In this document: piece after piece, positions 24,502-35,837 of the stretch
Numbering within the stretch: the first letter of the stretch is position 1
Layout: the number at the start of each line of letters is the position of its first letter
Assembly: GCF_000719335.1 (NCBI RefSeq)
Contig: NZ_JOGB01000002.1
Location: forward strand, 62,001-126,000
From: Streptomyces sp. NRRL S-87
GTDB lineage: Bacteria > Actinomycetota > Actinomycetes > Streptomycetales > Streptomycetaceae
Length of the DNA stretch: 64,000 nucleotides
Reading direction: 5' to 3'
Translations under genes and position numbers: made by a program
Notes under the pieces: generated by a model
The model's input: only the letters and a program-made list of their open reading frames with translations
Database searches by the model: none
What the model was told of the DNA's origin: nothing

Positions 24502-25176
24502 TTGTCCCGTTTCGCGCTGATCAGGGCTTCACTTCGACCGTTCCTGCGCATGATGTTCCGTCCGCAGGTCGAGGGGGCCGAGAACATCCCCGGCACCGGT
24601 CCGGTCATCCTTGCGGGCAACCACCTCACCTTCATCGACTCGATGATCCTTCCGCTGGTCTGCGAGCGGCAGGTGTGCTTCATCGGCAAGGACGAGTACG
24701 TCACGGGCAAGGGCCTCAAGGGCCGCCTGATGGCCTGGTTCTTCACGGGTGTCGGCATGATCCCGGTCGACCGCGACGGGGCGAACGGCGGCGTGGCCGC
24801 CCTCATGACCGGCCGCCGGATCCTGGAGGAGGGCCGGATCTTCGGCATCTACCCGGAGGGCACCCGCTCCCCCGACGGCCGCCTCTACCGCGGTCGTACC
24901 GGCATCGCCCGGCTGACCCTGATGACCGGGGCGCCCGTGGTGCCTTTCGCCATGATCGGCACCGACAAGCTCCAGCCCGGCGGCGCGGGCCTGCCCCGGC
25001 CGGGCAAGGTCACGGTGCGGTTCGGCGAGCCGATGGAGTTCTCCCGGTACGAGGGCATGGACCGCGACCGGTACGTGCTGCGGGCCGTCACGGACTCGGT
25101 GATGACCGAGGTCATGCGCCTCTCCGGCCAGGAGTACGTGGACATGTACGCGACCAAGGCGAAGGAAGCCGCGTGA
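24502..25176 (+). CDS. plsC: 1-acylglycerol-3-phosphate O-acyltransferase (PlsC family)
   Basis: Acyltransferase of 224 residues that should acylate lysophosphatidic acid to phosphatidic acid at the membrane. Motifs: GNHLTFIDSMILP (NHx4D catalytic block, about residue 45), FIGKDEY, GMIPVDRDG, YPEGTRSPDGRLYRGRTGIARL (EGTR) and VVPFAMIGTDKL. The start is a rare TTG at 24502, supported by GGAGG eight bases upstream and by SRFALIRA, a usual beginning for the family. Followed by a strong terminator. Confidence 0.87.
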   Translation: MSRFALIRASLRPFLRMMFRPQVEGAENIPGTGPVILAGNHLTFIDSMILPLVCERQVCFIGKDEYVTGKGLKGRLMAWFFTGVGMIPVDRDGANGGVAALMTGRRILEEGRIFGIYPEGTRSPDGRLYRGRTGIARLTLMTGAPVVPFAMIGTDKLQPGGAGLPRPGKVTVRFGEPMEFSRYEGMDRDRYVLRAVTDSVMTEVMRLSGQEYVDMYATKAKEAA

Positions 25177-25213
25177 GCGCTCGCGCCTGAGGCTCCAAGG
25201 AGCCGAGGCTCCG

Positions 25214-25247
25214 AAAACGGCCGGAACCCGTCGGGTCCGGCCGTTTT
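25214..25247. terminator. Bidirectional terminator
   Basis: AAAACGGCCGG...CCC pairs with GGG...CCGGCCGTTTT, about 15 bp with one bulge (25214-25229 with 25233-25247), T-rich on both strands. It separates the convergent plsC and beta-helical membrane-protein genes. Confidence 0.85.
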
Positions 25248-25261
25248 TCGTGCGCTCGTGA

Positions 25262-26746
25262 CTACTGCCGGCTCAGGGCGCGGGTGATGCCCGCGGCGAT
25301 GGTGGTGGCCAGCGTCCAGCCGGTGACGATCAGCAGGTACGAGAGCCACTGCTGCCAGCCCGCCGGCGCGAAGGCGCTCTCCTGGCCGAAGCCGATGATC
25401 GGCAGCAGCAGGTCGAGCGTGTAGAAGACCGGGTTGAACTGCGGCGCCTCGTCCGCCTTGAGCGGGGCGGGGTGGTGCACCGCGAAGGCGACGGATCCGA
25501 CGAGCAGCAGCGCCACCAGCCATCCGGCCGCCCGCATGGGGCGGAAGCCGTAGCCGACGGTCGCGTCCTGCAGGATCCCCCAGATCCGGGCGTACCGGGG
25601 CAGGGTCCGGCGGTGGCGGCGGAGCTTGGCGAGCTGGACGGTGCGGGCGCCCGCCTCGTCGCCCGCCGTGCGGTAGGCCGCCGCGAGCTGCTCGTACGCG
25701 TACGGCAGGTAGCCCGCCTCGTCGCGTTCGAGCAGCGGCAGCCGCTCCTCGGCGGGGCGGTGCGGCGCCAGGGTGCGGTAGGTCAGGCCGTCCAGGAGGA
25801 TCCCGTCGGGGAGCACCTCGGTCGGCACGTGGAGCAGGTCGAGCTGGGAGCGGCGCAGGCTGACGGTGCCGCGGACGGGCTCGGAACCGCGCAGCCACAG
25901 CTCCCCGACGTCGGCGCTGGTGACCCGCAGCGCCAGGCCGCCCGGGTTGGAGAGGGTGACGCGGTGCAGGTCGAGCTGGCCGGGGATGCGGGCGCCCTTG
26001 AGGTCGACCCGGCCGACGGCCCGGATGTCCTTGGCGGACAGGTCGGTGCCGACGGAGAGGGTCTCGGCGTGGATGGCGCTGCCCCCCGGGTTGCTGAACG
26101 ACCCCGAATCGAGGAGCACGCGGCCGGCCACGGTGGTGCCGTTGAGCAGGAACCGGCCGTGCACCGTGAGCCGCTTGGCGCGGATGTCCGTGCCGACGGT
26201 GGTGTGGTTGAGCAGCAGGCTGGTGGGCTGGGACTCGTCGTGCCGGACGGGCGCTCCGGGGGTGCCGATCACGGCGTCGTTGAGGAACACCCCGCCCCCG
26301 ATGCGCGCCCCGGAGAGCCGTACCTGGCCCGTGATGCGGGCGCAGGAGAGCCGGAGGTAGACCTCGAGGTCCAGGTTGGAGGCCTCCAGGCCGGGCAGGA
26401 CGGAGTCGGTGAGGGCCAGGACCCGCATCCGGGCCCCGTAGAGGTCCGGCTCCTCCTCGAAGTGGCAGGTCCGCAGGCGTACCGGGTGGTCGATCGCGGC
26501 GTACTTCAGGCGCAGGGTGCCGGTGATCCGGGCGCCGTGGAGGGTGAGGCCGGCGGCGGCGCCCTCGCGGGTGGGGGCGGTCAGGAGCAGGGCGCGCAGG
26601 ACCTCGGCCCGTACGGTGCGGTCGGGGCCCCACGCGGCGCCGTCGGCGGCGTCCTCGTCGGGGTCTCCGCGGAAGTCCACGCCCTCGTCGTACGGGAACG
26701 CCTGCCAGATGCGGCGCTCCGCCGGGGTCAGGTCGGTGATCTCCAT
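25262..26746 (-). CDS. Beta-helical repeat membrane protein
   Basis: Protein of 494 residues. After an N-terminal LTPAERRIWQAFPYDEGVDF segment, about 60-310 is a repetitive stretch of GARITGTLRLK / GARIGGGVFLN / GARIPGQLDLH units, one rung every 20-25 residues, characteristic of a right-handed beta-helix related to pentapeptide-repeat proteins. A helical segment (about 330-395) leads to two or three C-terminal membrane helices (about 406-424, 440-450 and 468-488). Homologues are often labelled membrane-associated oxidoreductase, but I see no redox motif. Function unknown; a cytoplasmic platform anchored to the membrane is inference. Confidence 0.75.
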   Translation of the reverse strand: MEITDLTPAERRIWQAFPYDEGVDFRGDPDEDAADGAAWGPDRTVRAEVLRALLLTAPTREGAAAGLTLHGARITGTLRLKYAAIDHPVRLRTCHFEEEPDLYGARMRVLALTDSVLPGLEASNLDLEVYLRLSCARITGQVRLSGARIGGGVFLNDAVIGTPGAPVRHDESQPTSLLLNHTTVGTDIRAKRLTVHGRFLLNGTTVAGRVLLDSGSFSNPGGSAIHAETLSVGTDLSAKDIRAVGRVDLKGARIPGQLDLHRVTLSNPGGLALRVTSADVGELWLRGSEPVRGTVSLRRSQLDLLHVPTEVLPDGILLDGLTYRTLAPHRPAEERLPLLERDEAGYLPYAYEQLAAAYRTAGDEAGARTVQLAKLRRHRRTLPRYARIWGILQDATVGYGFRPMRAAGWLVALLLVGSVAFAVHHPAPLKADEAPQFNPVFYTLDLLLPIIGFGQESAFAPAGWQQWLSYLLIVTGWTLATTIAAGITRALSRQ

Positions 26747-26799
26747 CGGGCGGATGCTGCCGCTCGTGCGATCATACTGTCAACTCCCGGCGGAGCAGT

Positions 26800-26824
26800 G
26801 GCCGCTGGCGGTGCGTCAGCGGCC
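26800..26824 (-). terminator. Hairpin after the MFS gene
   Basis: GGCCGCTG (26800-26807) pairs with CAGCGGCC (26817-26824), nine-base loop, 16 bases downstream of the MFS stop on the minus strand. Confidence 0.5.
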
Positions 26825-26839
26825 GAGCGGGTCCTCGGT

Positions 26840-28411
26840 TCAGTGCTCGACGTGGTCGGCGAGCTGCTGGCCGCGCAGCAGGAACCAGGCGGCGACCGCC
26901 GTGGCCAGCAGGACCGCGGCGCCCACCAGCGACGCCATGTGCAGGCCGTCCACGAAGGCGCCCTGCGCGGCGGCGGCGAGCTGCTCCCCCGCCCCGCCGG
27001 GCAGCGTCCCGGCCGCCTCGACGGCCCCGCCGAGGGACTCGTGGGCCGCCTCGGCCACCGGGGCCGGTACGCCCTCCGGCACCGGGAAGCCCCGGTAGAC
27101 GCCGGTCACGATGGAGCCGAGCAGGGCGATGCCGAGTGCGGCGCCGAGCTCGTACGCGGTCTCGGAGACGGCGGAGGCCGAGCCGGCCTGCTCCTTCGGC
27201 ACGCTGGAGAGGATCACGTCGGCGGTGACCGTGAAGGAGAAGCCGGCGCCGACGCCGACCACCAGCAGGGCCGCACCCAGGACCGGATAGCCGCTGTCCT
27301 GGTCGATCAGGGCGAGCGCGCCCAGCGCCAGGCCGATGGCGGCCAGGCCACCGGTGACGACGGACCGGACCGAGAACCGGCGGGCGGCCCGGCCGGCCAG
27401 GAGGCCGGTGGCCACCGCGCCGAGGGCGGCGGGCAGCTCGGCCAGGCCGGCCTCGAGCGGGTCGCGGCCCTGGACGAGCTGGAGGAACTGGGAGAGGAAG
27501 AAGACCAGTCCGGACAGGCCGAACACGGTCAGCAGGTCCGCCAGCACCGCGCCGGAGAAGCCGCGGTGGCGGAACAGCCGCATGTCGAGCAGCGGCGCGG
27601 GGAGCGTGAGCTGGCGGCGGACGAACAGCCACAGGGCGCCGGCGCCGAGCAGTGCGGCCACACCGGCCTGGGCGGTCGGCCCGTAGGCGGCCGTCTCCTT
27701 GACGGCGTACACGAGGCCGATGACGCCGACCAGGGACAGGCCCACGCTGGGCAGGTCCCAGGGGCCGGCCACCGGGTTCTTCGACTCGGGCAGCAACTTG
27801 ACGCCGACGAGGACGAGGAGCGCCATCACGGGCAGGTTGATGAGGAAGACCGAGCCCCACCAGAAGTGGTTCAGCAGGAACCCGCCGACGACCGGGCCGA
27901 CCGCGGCACCGGCGGAGGCGGCGGCGCCCCAGATGCCGATGGCGAGGCTGCGCTCCTTGGGGTCCTGGAAGATGTTCCGGATCAGGGCCAGGGTGGAGGG
28001 CATGAGGGTCGCGCCGGCGACGCCGAGCAGGGCGCGGGCGACGATCATCATCTCGGGGCTGGTGGCGTACGCGTTCAGGACGGAGACGGCACCGAAGGCG
28101 ACGGCGCCGGTGAGCAGCAGCCGCTTGCGGCCGATGCGGTCGCCGAGGCTGCCCATGGAGACGAGCAGGCCGGCGATCACGAACGAGTACACGTCGCCGA
28201 TCCAGAGCAGCTGGGCGCCGGAGGGCTGGAGGTCCTCGCTCAGGAACGGCGTGGCCAGGCCCAGGACGGTGGCGTCGACCGCGACCAGCAGCACGGCCAG
28301 CACCAGGACGGACAGCGCGAGCCAGCGGCCGCGCGAGCCGGCGGCGGCCGGCGGCGTGGCGGTGGTGGTCCGTGTTCCCTTCCCTGCCCGCAGCTGTTCG
28401 GTACTGGTCAT
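26840..28411 (-). CDS. MFS efflux transporter, DHA2 (14-helix) family
   Basis: Multidrug-type proton antiporter of 523 residues with 14 predicted helices. Motifs: LLVAVDATVLGLATPFLSEDL in helix 1, the loop-2 motif GSLGDRIGRKRLLLTG, and the helix-5 motif C region GAAASAGAAVGPVVGGFLL. An external loop (about 430-490) separates the last helices. Its ATG overlaps the stop of the upstream TetR gene by four bases, so repressor and pump are one operon. Drug or metabolite export is the family role; the substrate is unknown. Confidence 0.9.
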   Translation of the reverse strand: MTSTEQLRAGKGTRTTTATPPAAAGSRGRWLALSVLVLAVLLVAVDATVLGLATPFLSEDLQPSGAQLLWIGDVYSFVIAGLLVSMGSLGDRIGRKRLLLTGAVAFGAVSVLNAYATSPEMMIVARALLGVAGATLMPSTLALIRNIFQDPKERSLAIGIWGAAASAGAAVGPVVGGFLLNHFWWGSVFLINLPVMALLVLVGVKLLPESKNPVAGPWDLPSVGLSLVGVIGLVYAVKETAAYGPTAQAGVAALLGAGALWLFVRRQLTLPAPLLDMRLFRHRGFSGAVLADLLTVFGLSGLVFFLSQFLQLVQGRDPLEAGLAELPAALGAVATGLLAGRAARRFSVRSVVTGGLAAIGLALGALALIDQDSGYPVLGAALLVVGVGAGFSFTVTADVILSSVPKEQAGSASAVSETAYELGAALGIALLGSIVTGVYRGFPVPEGVPAPVAEAAHESLGGAVEAAGTLPGGAGEQLAAAAQGAFVDGLHMASLVGAAVLLATAVAAWFLLRGQQLADHVEH

Positions 28412-28956
28412 TTCTCACTCCGTCGTGCGCCACCGAGCAACAGCTCGATGATCATGTGTTGGAAGTCCTTGGCGGCGACCCGGCCGTCCATCACGGCCCA
28501 GGCGCAGGTGGCGATGAGGCCGTAGAGGGCCTCGGTGAGCCAGGCGGGGCTGAGGTCGATGCGGATCTCGCCCCGCTCCTGGCCGCGCCGGAAGAGCGCG
28601 GAGACGCGGGCGTCGAGCCGGGCCCAGCCCTCGTTGACCTGGTCGCCCTCGAAGAGCTGGTTCTCGGTGACGAGGAAGGCGAGCAGCTGGGCGTCGGGCT
28701 CGGACTCGGCGACCAGGCGCCTGAGCGCCTCGACGACGGAGCCCTCCTCCAGCGCGGCCCGGTCGAAGGCGCCCTCGAACGCGCGGATGCCGAGGTCCTC
28801 GAGGGCCCGTACGAGCGCGTCGCGGCCGGCGAAGTGCCGGTGGAGCGTGGCGCGGCCGATGCCGGCGGCCTTGGCGACCTCGTCCATCGTCGCGGTCGAC
28901 TTGCGGGAGAGCAGGGCGGCGGCGGCGCGCAGTACGTGGTCTCGATCCATGGCCAT
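28408..28956 (-). CDS. TetR-family repressor of the adjacent MFS gene
   Basis: Regulator of about 182 residues. The helix-turn-helix (about 15-50) reads TATMDEVAKAAGIGRATLHRHF, followed by a ligand-binding alpha-helical domain that should sense an export substrate. I use the ATG at 28956 because the longer frame (to 28983) runs through the presumed operator; an ATG at 28950 is also possible. No ribosome site is visible, so the transcript may be leaderless. It probably represses its own operon from the palindrome at 28976-28993. Confidence 0.87.
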   Translation of the reverse strand: MAMDRDHVLRAAAALLSRKSTATMDEVAKAAGIGRATLHRHFAGRDALVRALEDLGIRAFEGAFDRAALEEGSVVEALRRLVAESEPDAQLLAFLVTENQLFEGDQVNEGWARLDARVSALFRRGQERGEIRIDLSPAWLTEALYGLIATCAWAVMDGRVAAKDFQHMIIELLLGGARRSEK

Positions 28957-28975
28957 GAGACAACGATACCCCATC

Positions 28976-28993
28976 TGAGACATCCATGTCTCA
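28976..28993. promoter_or_regulatory. TetR operator palindrome
   Basis: Perfect inverted repeat TGAGACAT-CC-ATGTCTCA, 20 bases upstream of the TetR start; a further TGAGACA half-site lies at 28956-28962 next to the start codon. Position and symmetry fit the autoregulatory site of the TetR-MFS operon. Confidence 0.75.
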
Positions 28994-29171
28994 TTTTAGA
29001 GCGCGGCAGCTCCTGCCACGGGTTGACGCCTGAGGGGCCCGTCACCCGTCCGGGCCGTCCCGGCGGTCGCCGTGGGCGTGCCGCTGCGAGTCTGGAGGCC
29101 CCACGAGCCTTCACCGACCGTCGGCCGGACGCCGGACGTCACGCCGACGGGCCGGTGGGAGAGGTTGCCCC

Positions 29172-29690
29172 ATGCGCACCGAGGACGACGTGCGAGACCT
29201 TCCCCCGTTCGTCATCAAGAGGATCAAGAACTCCCACGACTGGGACCGGTTCCTGATCACCCAGGCCCAGCGCTACCTGGTCCGGGCCCTGCCCGAGGCC
29301 AAGGCGCGCATCGTGTACAGCGATCTGACCCGGGCCGCGGCCAGCCTGGACGGCAGGGCCCACGAGCTGAAGCCGAAGGAGGTCTTCGCCCGCATGGAGC
29401 CCCTGCTGGACACGTTCTCGGACATCGAGGACCTGTGTCCGCCCCCGAGGCCGATCCACATCCGGTGGCCGAAGCCGCACCTGGAGCGCGAATCCGCGGG
29501 CCCGCTCCCCGATCCGTGGCTCGTCCTCGGCCCGCTCCCCGATCCGTGGCAGCCGTTCGCCGACGTCGCACCGGTCCGGGCGCTCCCGGTCCTGGAGGCC
29601 CTCGACTCGCTCGCCGGGGAGTTCAGCGACGCCAAGACGGGCGCGCTGTTCCGGGAGGCCCTCGCCGGAGCCCGGGCCGGCATCGGCTGA
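29172..29690 (+). CDS. Protein of unknown function with internal 30-bp duplication
   Basis: Unrecognised 172-residue soluble protein. The first 95 residues are mixed charged helix-like sequence (LPPFVIKRIKNSHDWDRFLI); the middle holds GPLPDPW twice, ten residues apart; the end is a short helix. A ribosome site GAGAGG lies seven bases before the ATG at 29172. The two GPLPDPW copies come from identical 22-bp DNA repeats (29499-29520 and 29529-29550), indicating a fresh duplication. It stands alone between the TetR promoter and the argH terminator. No function can be assigned. Confidence 0.65.
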   Translation: MRTEDDVRDLPPFVIKRIKNSHDWDRFLITQAQRYLVRALPEAKARIVYSDLTRAAASLDGRAHELKPKEVFARMEPLLDTFSDIEDLCPPPRPIHIRWPKPHLERESAGPLPDPWLVLGPLPDPWQPFADVAPVRALPVLEALDSLAGEFSDAKTGALFREALAGARAGIG

Positions 29691-29790
29691 GCCGGCCGGC
29701 GTCGACCGGGCCGCGCCGACGACCGCCGGGCCGCGCCGGCGAACGCCGGGCCCCGGTGGCGACCGCCGTGGCCCGGCGGCGCAACGCGTG

Positions 29791-29824
29791 AGGGCGGTGG
29801 GTGCCGGACGGCACCCACCGCCCT
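29791..29824. terminator. argH terminator
   Basis: 15-bp perfect stem (29791-29805 with 29810-29824) with a GGAC loop, just downstream of argH on the minus strand and of the unknown plus-strand gene. Confidence 0.8.
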
Positions 29825-29840
29825 CCGGCGACGATCGGGG

Positions 29841-31415
<1,575 letters not shown>

Positions 31416-31472
31416 TCACGGGCGCCCGGGGGGACCGGTGGGTGGCGCGGCGTACGGTCCTGCTGCCTGGGA

Positions 31473-32666
31473 TCAGGCGAGGTCGCGCTTGGCCGCGATC
31501 TTCGACGACAGGCCGAAGATCTCGATGAAGCCCTGGGCCTTCGACTGGTCGAAGGTGTCGCCGGTGTCGTAGGTGGCGAGGTTGAAGTCGTACAGCGACT
31601 GGTCCGACTTCCGGCCGGTGACGACGGCGCGGCCGCCGTGCAGGGTCATCCGGATGTCGCCGGTGACGTGCTGGTTGGCCTCGTTGATGAAACCGTCCAG
31701 GGCGCGCTTGAGCGGCGAGAACCACAGGCCGTCGTAGACCAGCTCGCCCCAGCGCTGCTCGACCTGCCGCTTGTAGCGGGCCAGCTCGCGCTCGACGGTG
31801 ACGCTCTCCAGCTCCTGGTGCGCGGTGATCAGCGCGATCGCGCCCGGGGCCTCGTACACCTCGCGGGACTTGATGCCGACCAGCCGGTCCTCGACCATGT
31901 CGATCCGGCCGATGCCCTGGGCGCCGGCCCGCTCGTTGAGCTGCTGGATGGCCTGCAGGACGGTGACGGGCTTGCCGTCGACGGCGACCGGGACGCCCTC
32001 CTTGAAGGAGATGACGACCTCGTCCGCCTCGCGGACCACGGCCGGGTTCTGGGTGTACTCGTAGATGTCCTCGATCGGGGCGTTCCAGATGTCCTCGAGG
32101 AAGCCGGTCTCGATCGCGCGGCCGAAGACGTTCTGGTCGATGGAGTACGGGGACTTCTTCGTCGTCGCGATCGGCAGCTCGGCCCGCTCGGCGAACGCGA
32201 TGGCCTTGTCCCGGGTCATGGCGTAGTCGCGGACCGGGGCGATGCACTTCAGGTCCGGGCCGAGGGCCTGGATGCCGGCCTCGAAGCGGACCTGGTCGTT
32301 GCCCTTGCCGGTGCAGCCGTGGGCCACGATCGACGCGTCGTGCTTCTTCGCGGCGGCGACCAGGTGCTTGACGATCGTGGGGCGCGACAGCGCGGAGACC
32401 AGCGGGTAGCGGTCCATGTAGAGGGCGTTGGCCTTGATCGCCGGGAGGCAGTACTCCTCGGCGAACTCGTCCTTGGCGTCCGCGACCTCGGCCTCGACGG
32501 CACCGCAGGCGAGCGCGCGCTTGCGGATGACGTCCAGGTCCTCGCCGCCCTGGCCGACGTCCACGGCAACGGCGATGACCTCGGCGCCCGTCTCCTCGGC
32601 GATCCAGCCGATGGCGACGGAGGTGTCCAGGCCGCCCGAGTAGGCGAGTACGACGCGCTCGGTCAC
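31473..32666 (-). CDS. argG: Argininosuccinate synthase
   Basis: ATP-dependent enzyme of 397 residues that joins citrulline and aspartate. Motifs: [18 protein letters not shown] (PP-loop, residues 4-21), [21 protein letters not shown]-like region and [15 protein letters not shown]. The GTG start at 32666 has AAGGAG six bases upstream, an ideal site. ArgR-type boxes at 32696-32722 suggest repression by arginine. It has the short (about 400-residue) form common in actinobacteria. Confidence 0.96.
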   Translation of the reverse strand: MTERVVLAYSGGLDTSVAIGWIAEETGAEVIAVAVDVGQGGEDLDVIRKRALACGAVEAEVADAKDEFAEEYCLPAIKANALYMDRYPLVSALSRPTIVKHLVAAAKKHDASIVAHGCTGKGNDQVRFEAGIQALGPDLKCIAPVRDYAMTRDKAIAFAERAELPIATTKKSPYSIDQNVFGRAIETGFLEDIWNAPIEDIYEYTQNPAVVREADEVVISFKEGVPVAVDGKPVTVLQAIQQLNERAGAQGIGRIDMVEDRLVGIKSREVYEAPGAIALITAHQELESVTVERELARYKRQVEQRWGELVYDGLWFSPLKRALDGFINEANQHVTGDIRMTLHGGRAVVTGRKSDQSLYDFNLATYDTGDTFDQSKAQGFIEIFGLSSKIAAKRDLA

Positions 32667-32695
32667 GGGTTTCTCCTTACGGTGCAATCAACGAC

Positions 32696-32722
32696 AGGCA
32701 TAACTATGCATGACTCCGTATG
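32696..32722. promoter_or_regulatory. ArgR-type operator (ARG box) of argG
   Basis: AT-rich stretch with GCATAACTATGCATG followed by ACTCCGTATG, about 30 bases upstream of the argG start. It resembles the paired ARG boxes bound by the arginine repressor and stands out against the GC-rich surroundings. The plus-strand HEAT-like gene starts 117 bases away, so the site lies in a shared divergent promoter region. Confidence 0.65.
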
Positions 32723-32838
32723 TTTCGTCAACGAGCCCTGGCGGCACAGCTCTGACCTGGGCGAATACTCGGAGGCAGAGCCCCGGCCCGCCGTCTACGC
32801 TGCTCCCGAGCGGCCGAGCACACGGCGAAAGGGGCGAC

Positions 32839-34334
32839 ATGGACACCGACGCGGGCGCCGACGCCGGTACGGGCGAGGACGCCGGGACGGGTACGGACAC
32901 GGCCGCCGGCGTGCTGATGGCCCGCCGGATCGCCGAGGGGGCGGACGTCGCCCGGGCCCTGGGCCTCCGGCACGTCGACGAGCAGACCGCGGCCGGCCGC
33001 TGGTTCGCGCTCGACTTCGGCGTACGCCGGTGGGGCCGGCCCGAGCGGCTGCCCGCCCCCGCGCCGGGGCCGTCCGCGGCCGACGGCCGCGGCGGCCGCC
33101 CGCTGCGCGGCTCCGAGCTCGCCCTCGCCCTGTGCCACCCGGACGGCCGTGTCCGCGAGGCCGCCCTCGACCGGATCGCGGCGGACCACGCGGAGCTGCT
33201 GCCGCTGGTGGTGATCCGGTGCGCCGACTGGGCGCGGCCGGTACGGGAGCGGGCCCGCGCCCTGCTCCCCCGGCTGCTGGCACAGCTTCCCCCGGCGGAG
33301 GTCCTGGCCCTGGTGCCGGTTGCGCTGCGGGGAGGCCTGCGCGAGCGCGGCGGCTGGGCCCAGGAGCTGATCGTGACGGCGCTCGGAACGCTGCCCGGCC
33401 GCGATCCGGCCCGCCGGCTGCGGGTCGGCGCCGATCTGCCCACCCGCCGCCTCGGAGCCCGCCTGACCGTGGCGCAGGGCCACCTTCCGGCGGCGGAGCT
33501 CGCGGCCCTGGCGGCCGCGGACCGGGACGTGGTCGTCCAGCGGCTGTACGCGGACGCCGCCCTCGCGGCGCTCCCCGAGGCCGCCGGCAGGAGCCGCGAA
33601 CGGGACCCGGACCCGGCCGGCGTCCCCGACGCGATCGCACCGCTGCTCGCGGCCCGGCCCGCCGAAGTGAGGGCGGCCGGGGTCACGGCGCTGCACCGGG
33701 CCGGGCGGCCGGATCTCGCGCCGCCGTACCTCCTCGACCGCTCGCCCCTCGTCCGGGCATGCGCCCGTTGGGTGCTGCGCCAGTACGGCACCGACCCGCG
33801 ACCGCTCTACCGGGACCTGTGCACGGGTCCGGCGGCGGTGCCGCGCCGGGCGCCGGTCGGGCTGGGCGAGTGCCGGACGCCCGGCACCCGGGCCCGCGAC
33901 GCGGACGCGGCCGTCCTGACGGCACTGCTGGCCCACCCCGACGGACTGGTACGGGCGGACGCGGTGACCGGGCTGCGGCTGCTGGGGCGGGCGCGCCCGG
34001 AGTCGATGCTGCCCCTGGTCGACGACCCGTCACCTTCGGTCGTCCGTGAGGCGACCCGGGCGCTGCTGCCCTTCGACGACCGCCTCCCGGACCAGCGGCT
34101 CAGGCAGCGCCTCGACCCCGCCGGGCCGGAGCACCGCCGCCGGGCCGCGGCCCGTCTGCTGTCCGCCCGGTACGGCGGCGACCCCTGGGCGGGCACCGGA
34201 CCGGCCGACGGGCGGCGGGAGTTGCGCGCCGAGGGTGCGGAGGCCACCTCTCCGGCCGCGGCCCCGACGCCGGTCCGTGCCCCCCTGCCGGAATCGGGCC
34301 GACACCACCTGCCGTGGTGGCGGATACTCACCCC

Positions 34335-34359
<25 letters not shown>
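32839..34359 (+). CDS. HEAT-like repeat protein
   Basis: Unrecognised 506-residue protein. After an acidic Asp/Gly/Thr-rich N-terminus (about 1-25) come many short helical repeats typical of HEAT/PBS-lyase-like solenoids, for instance SELALALCHPDGRVREAALD, CADWARPVRERARALLPRLL, LLAARPAEVRAAGVTALH and LLVHPDGLVRADAV-type units. A Pro/Ala-rich tail follows (about 450-506). ATG at 32839 has AAAGGGG five bases upstream. Its 3' end overlaps the next gene by 25 bases. Such solenoids bind proteins or nucleic acids; the partner is unknown. Confidence 0.75.
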
Positions 34360-34985
<626 letters not shown>

Positions 34986-35024
34986 TGCGCCGTCCGTTTC
35001 CCTCCCGCACCGAGAGGTCCGCCC

Positions 35025-35759
35025 GTGCGCATCGCCGCCGCCCTGGCCGCCGGAACAGCCCTGCTCCTCGGCCCCGTCGCACACGCCGCACCGCCCGGCC
35101 CCGTCGGGCCGACCGACACCCGGCCGGCGGCACTGCCCCTGCCCGCCCGGATGGCCGACACCGGCGGCGGCACGCAGCTGATCACCGCCGTCGCGCCCGC
35201 GCCCGGCTCCACCACGGGCACCGTGACCTGGTGGGACCGGCGCGCGGGCCGGTGGTTCGAGGCCGGCAGCGCCCCGGCCCGGTTCGGCGCGCACGGGCTG
35301 GCGGAGGGGACCACCCGCGTGCAGGGCACCAGCACGACCCCGGCCGGGCTGTACGCGCTGCCGTACGCCTTCGGGATCCAGATGGCGCCGGCCGGGACCG
35401 CGTTCCGGTACCGGCGCGTGACGCCGCAGTCGTGGTGGTGCCAGGACAACGCCTCCACCCGCTACAACCGCTGGGTCGAGCCGCTGCCCGCGGACTGCGC
35501 GCCCGGGGAGGCCGAGCACCTGGTCTCGTACGCCGCCCAGTACGCGTACGCGCTGGTCATCGGGTTCAACTACGACCGGCCGGTGCGCGGCCGGGGGGCC
35601 GGCATCTTCCTGCACGTCAACGGGCGCGGCGCCACGGCCGGGTGCGTGTCCGTCCCGGAGCGGGACATGCGCCGGATCCTGACCTGGGCCGACCCGCACC
35701 GCCACCCGCACATCGCGATCGGCACCCGCTCCGGGGCCCTGGACGTGACCGCCTACTAG
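35025..35759 (+). CDS. Secreted L,D-transpeptidase-family protein
   Basis: Exported protein of 244 residues. A classical signal peptide (residues 1-22, ALAAGTALLLGPVAHAA) precedes an L,D-transpeptidase-like catalytic domain. The active-site block reads IFLHVNGRGATAGCVSVPE, supplying the His and the nucleophilic Cys seen in YkuD-type enzymes, which make 3-3 cross-links in peptidoglycan. The domain lacks separate LysM or PG-binding modules. GTG start at 35025 with GAGAGG upstream. It ends at a strong terminator facing argR. Confidence 0.82.
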   Translation: MRIAAALAAGTALLLGPVAHAAPPGPVGPTDTRPAALPLPARMADTGGGTQLITAVAPAPGSTTGTVTWWDRRAGRWFEAGSAPARFGAHGLAEGTTRVQGTSTTPAGLYALPYAFGIQMAPAGTAFRYRRVTPQSWWCQDNASTRYNRWVEPLPADCAPGEAEHLVSYAAQYAYALVIGFNYDRPVRGRGAGIFLHVNGRGATAGCVSVPERDMRRILTWADPHRHPHIAIGTRSGALDVTAY

Positions 35760-35789
35760 CCAGGCCGCACGCTTCGCCGCACCGGATGC

Positions 35790-35827
35790 GCGAAGGGCCC
35801 CGGCGGGCGTCCGCCGGGGCCCTTCGC
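35790..35827. terminator. Bidirectional terminator between ldt and argR
   Basis: 17-bp perfect stem (35790-35806 with 35811-35827), GCGT loop, serving both the plus-strand transpeptidase gene and the minus-strand arginine operon, whose last gene stops at 35838. Confidence 0.85.
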
Positions 35828-35837
35828 ACGGGAGGGG

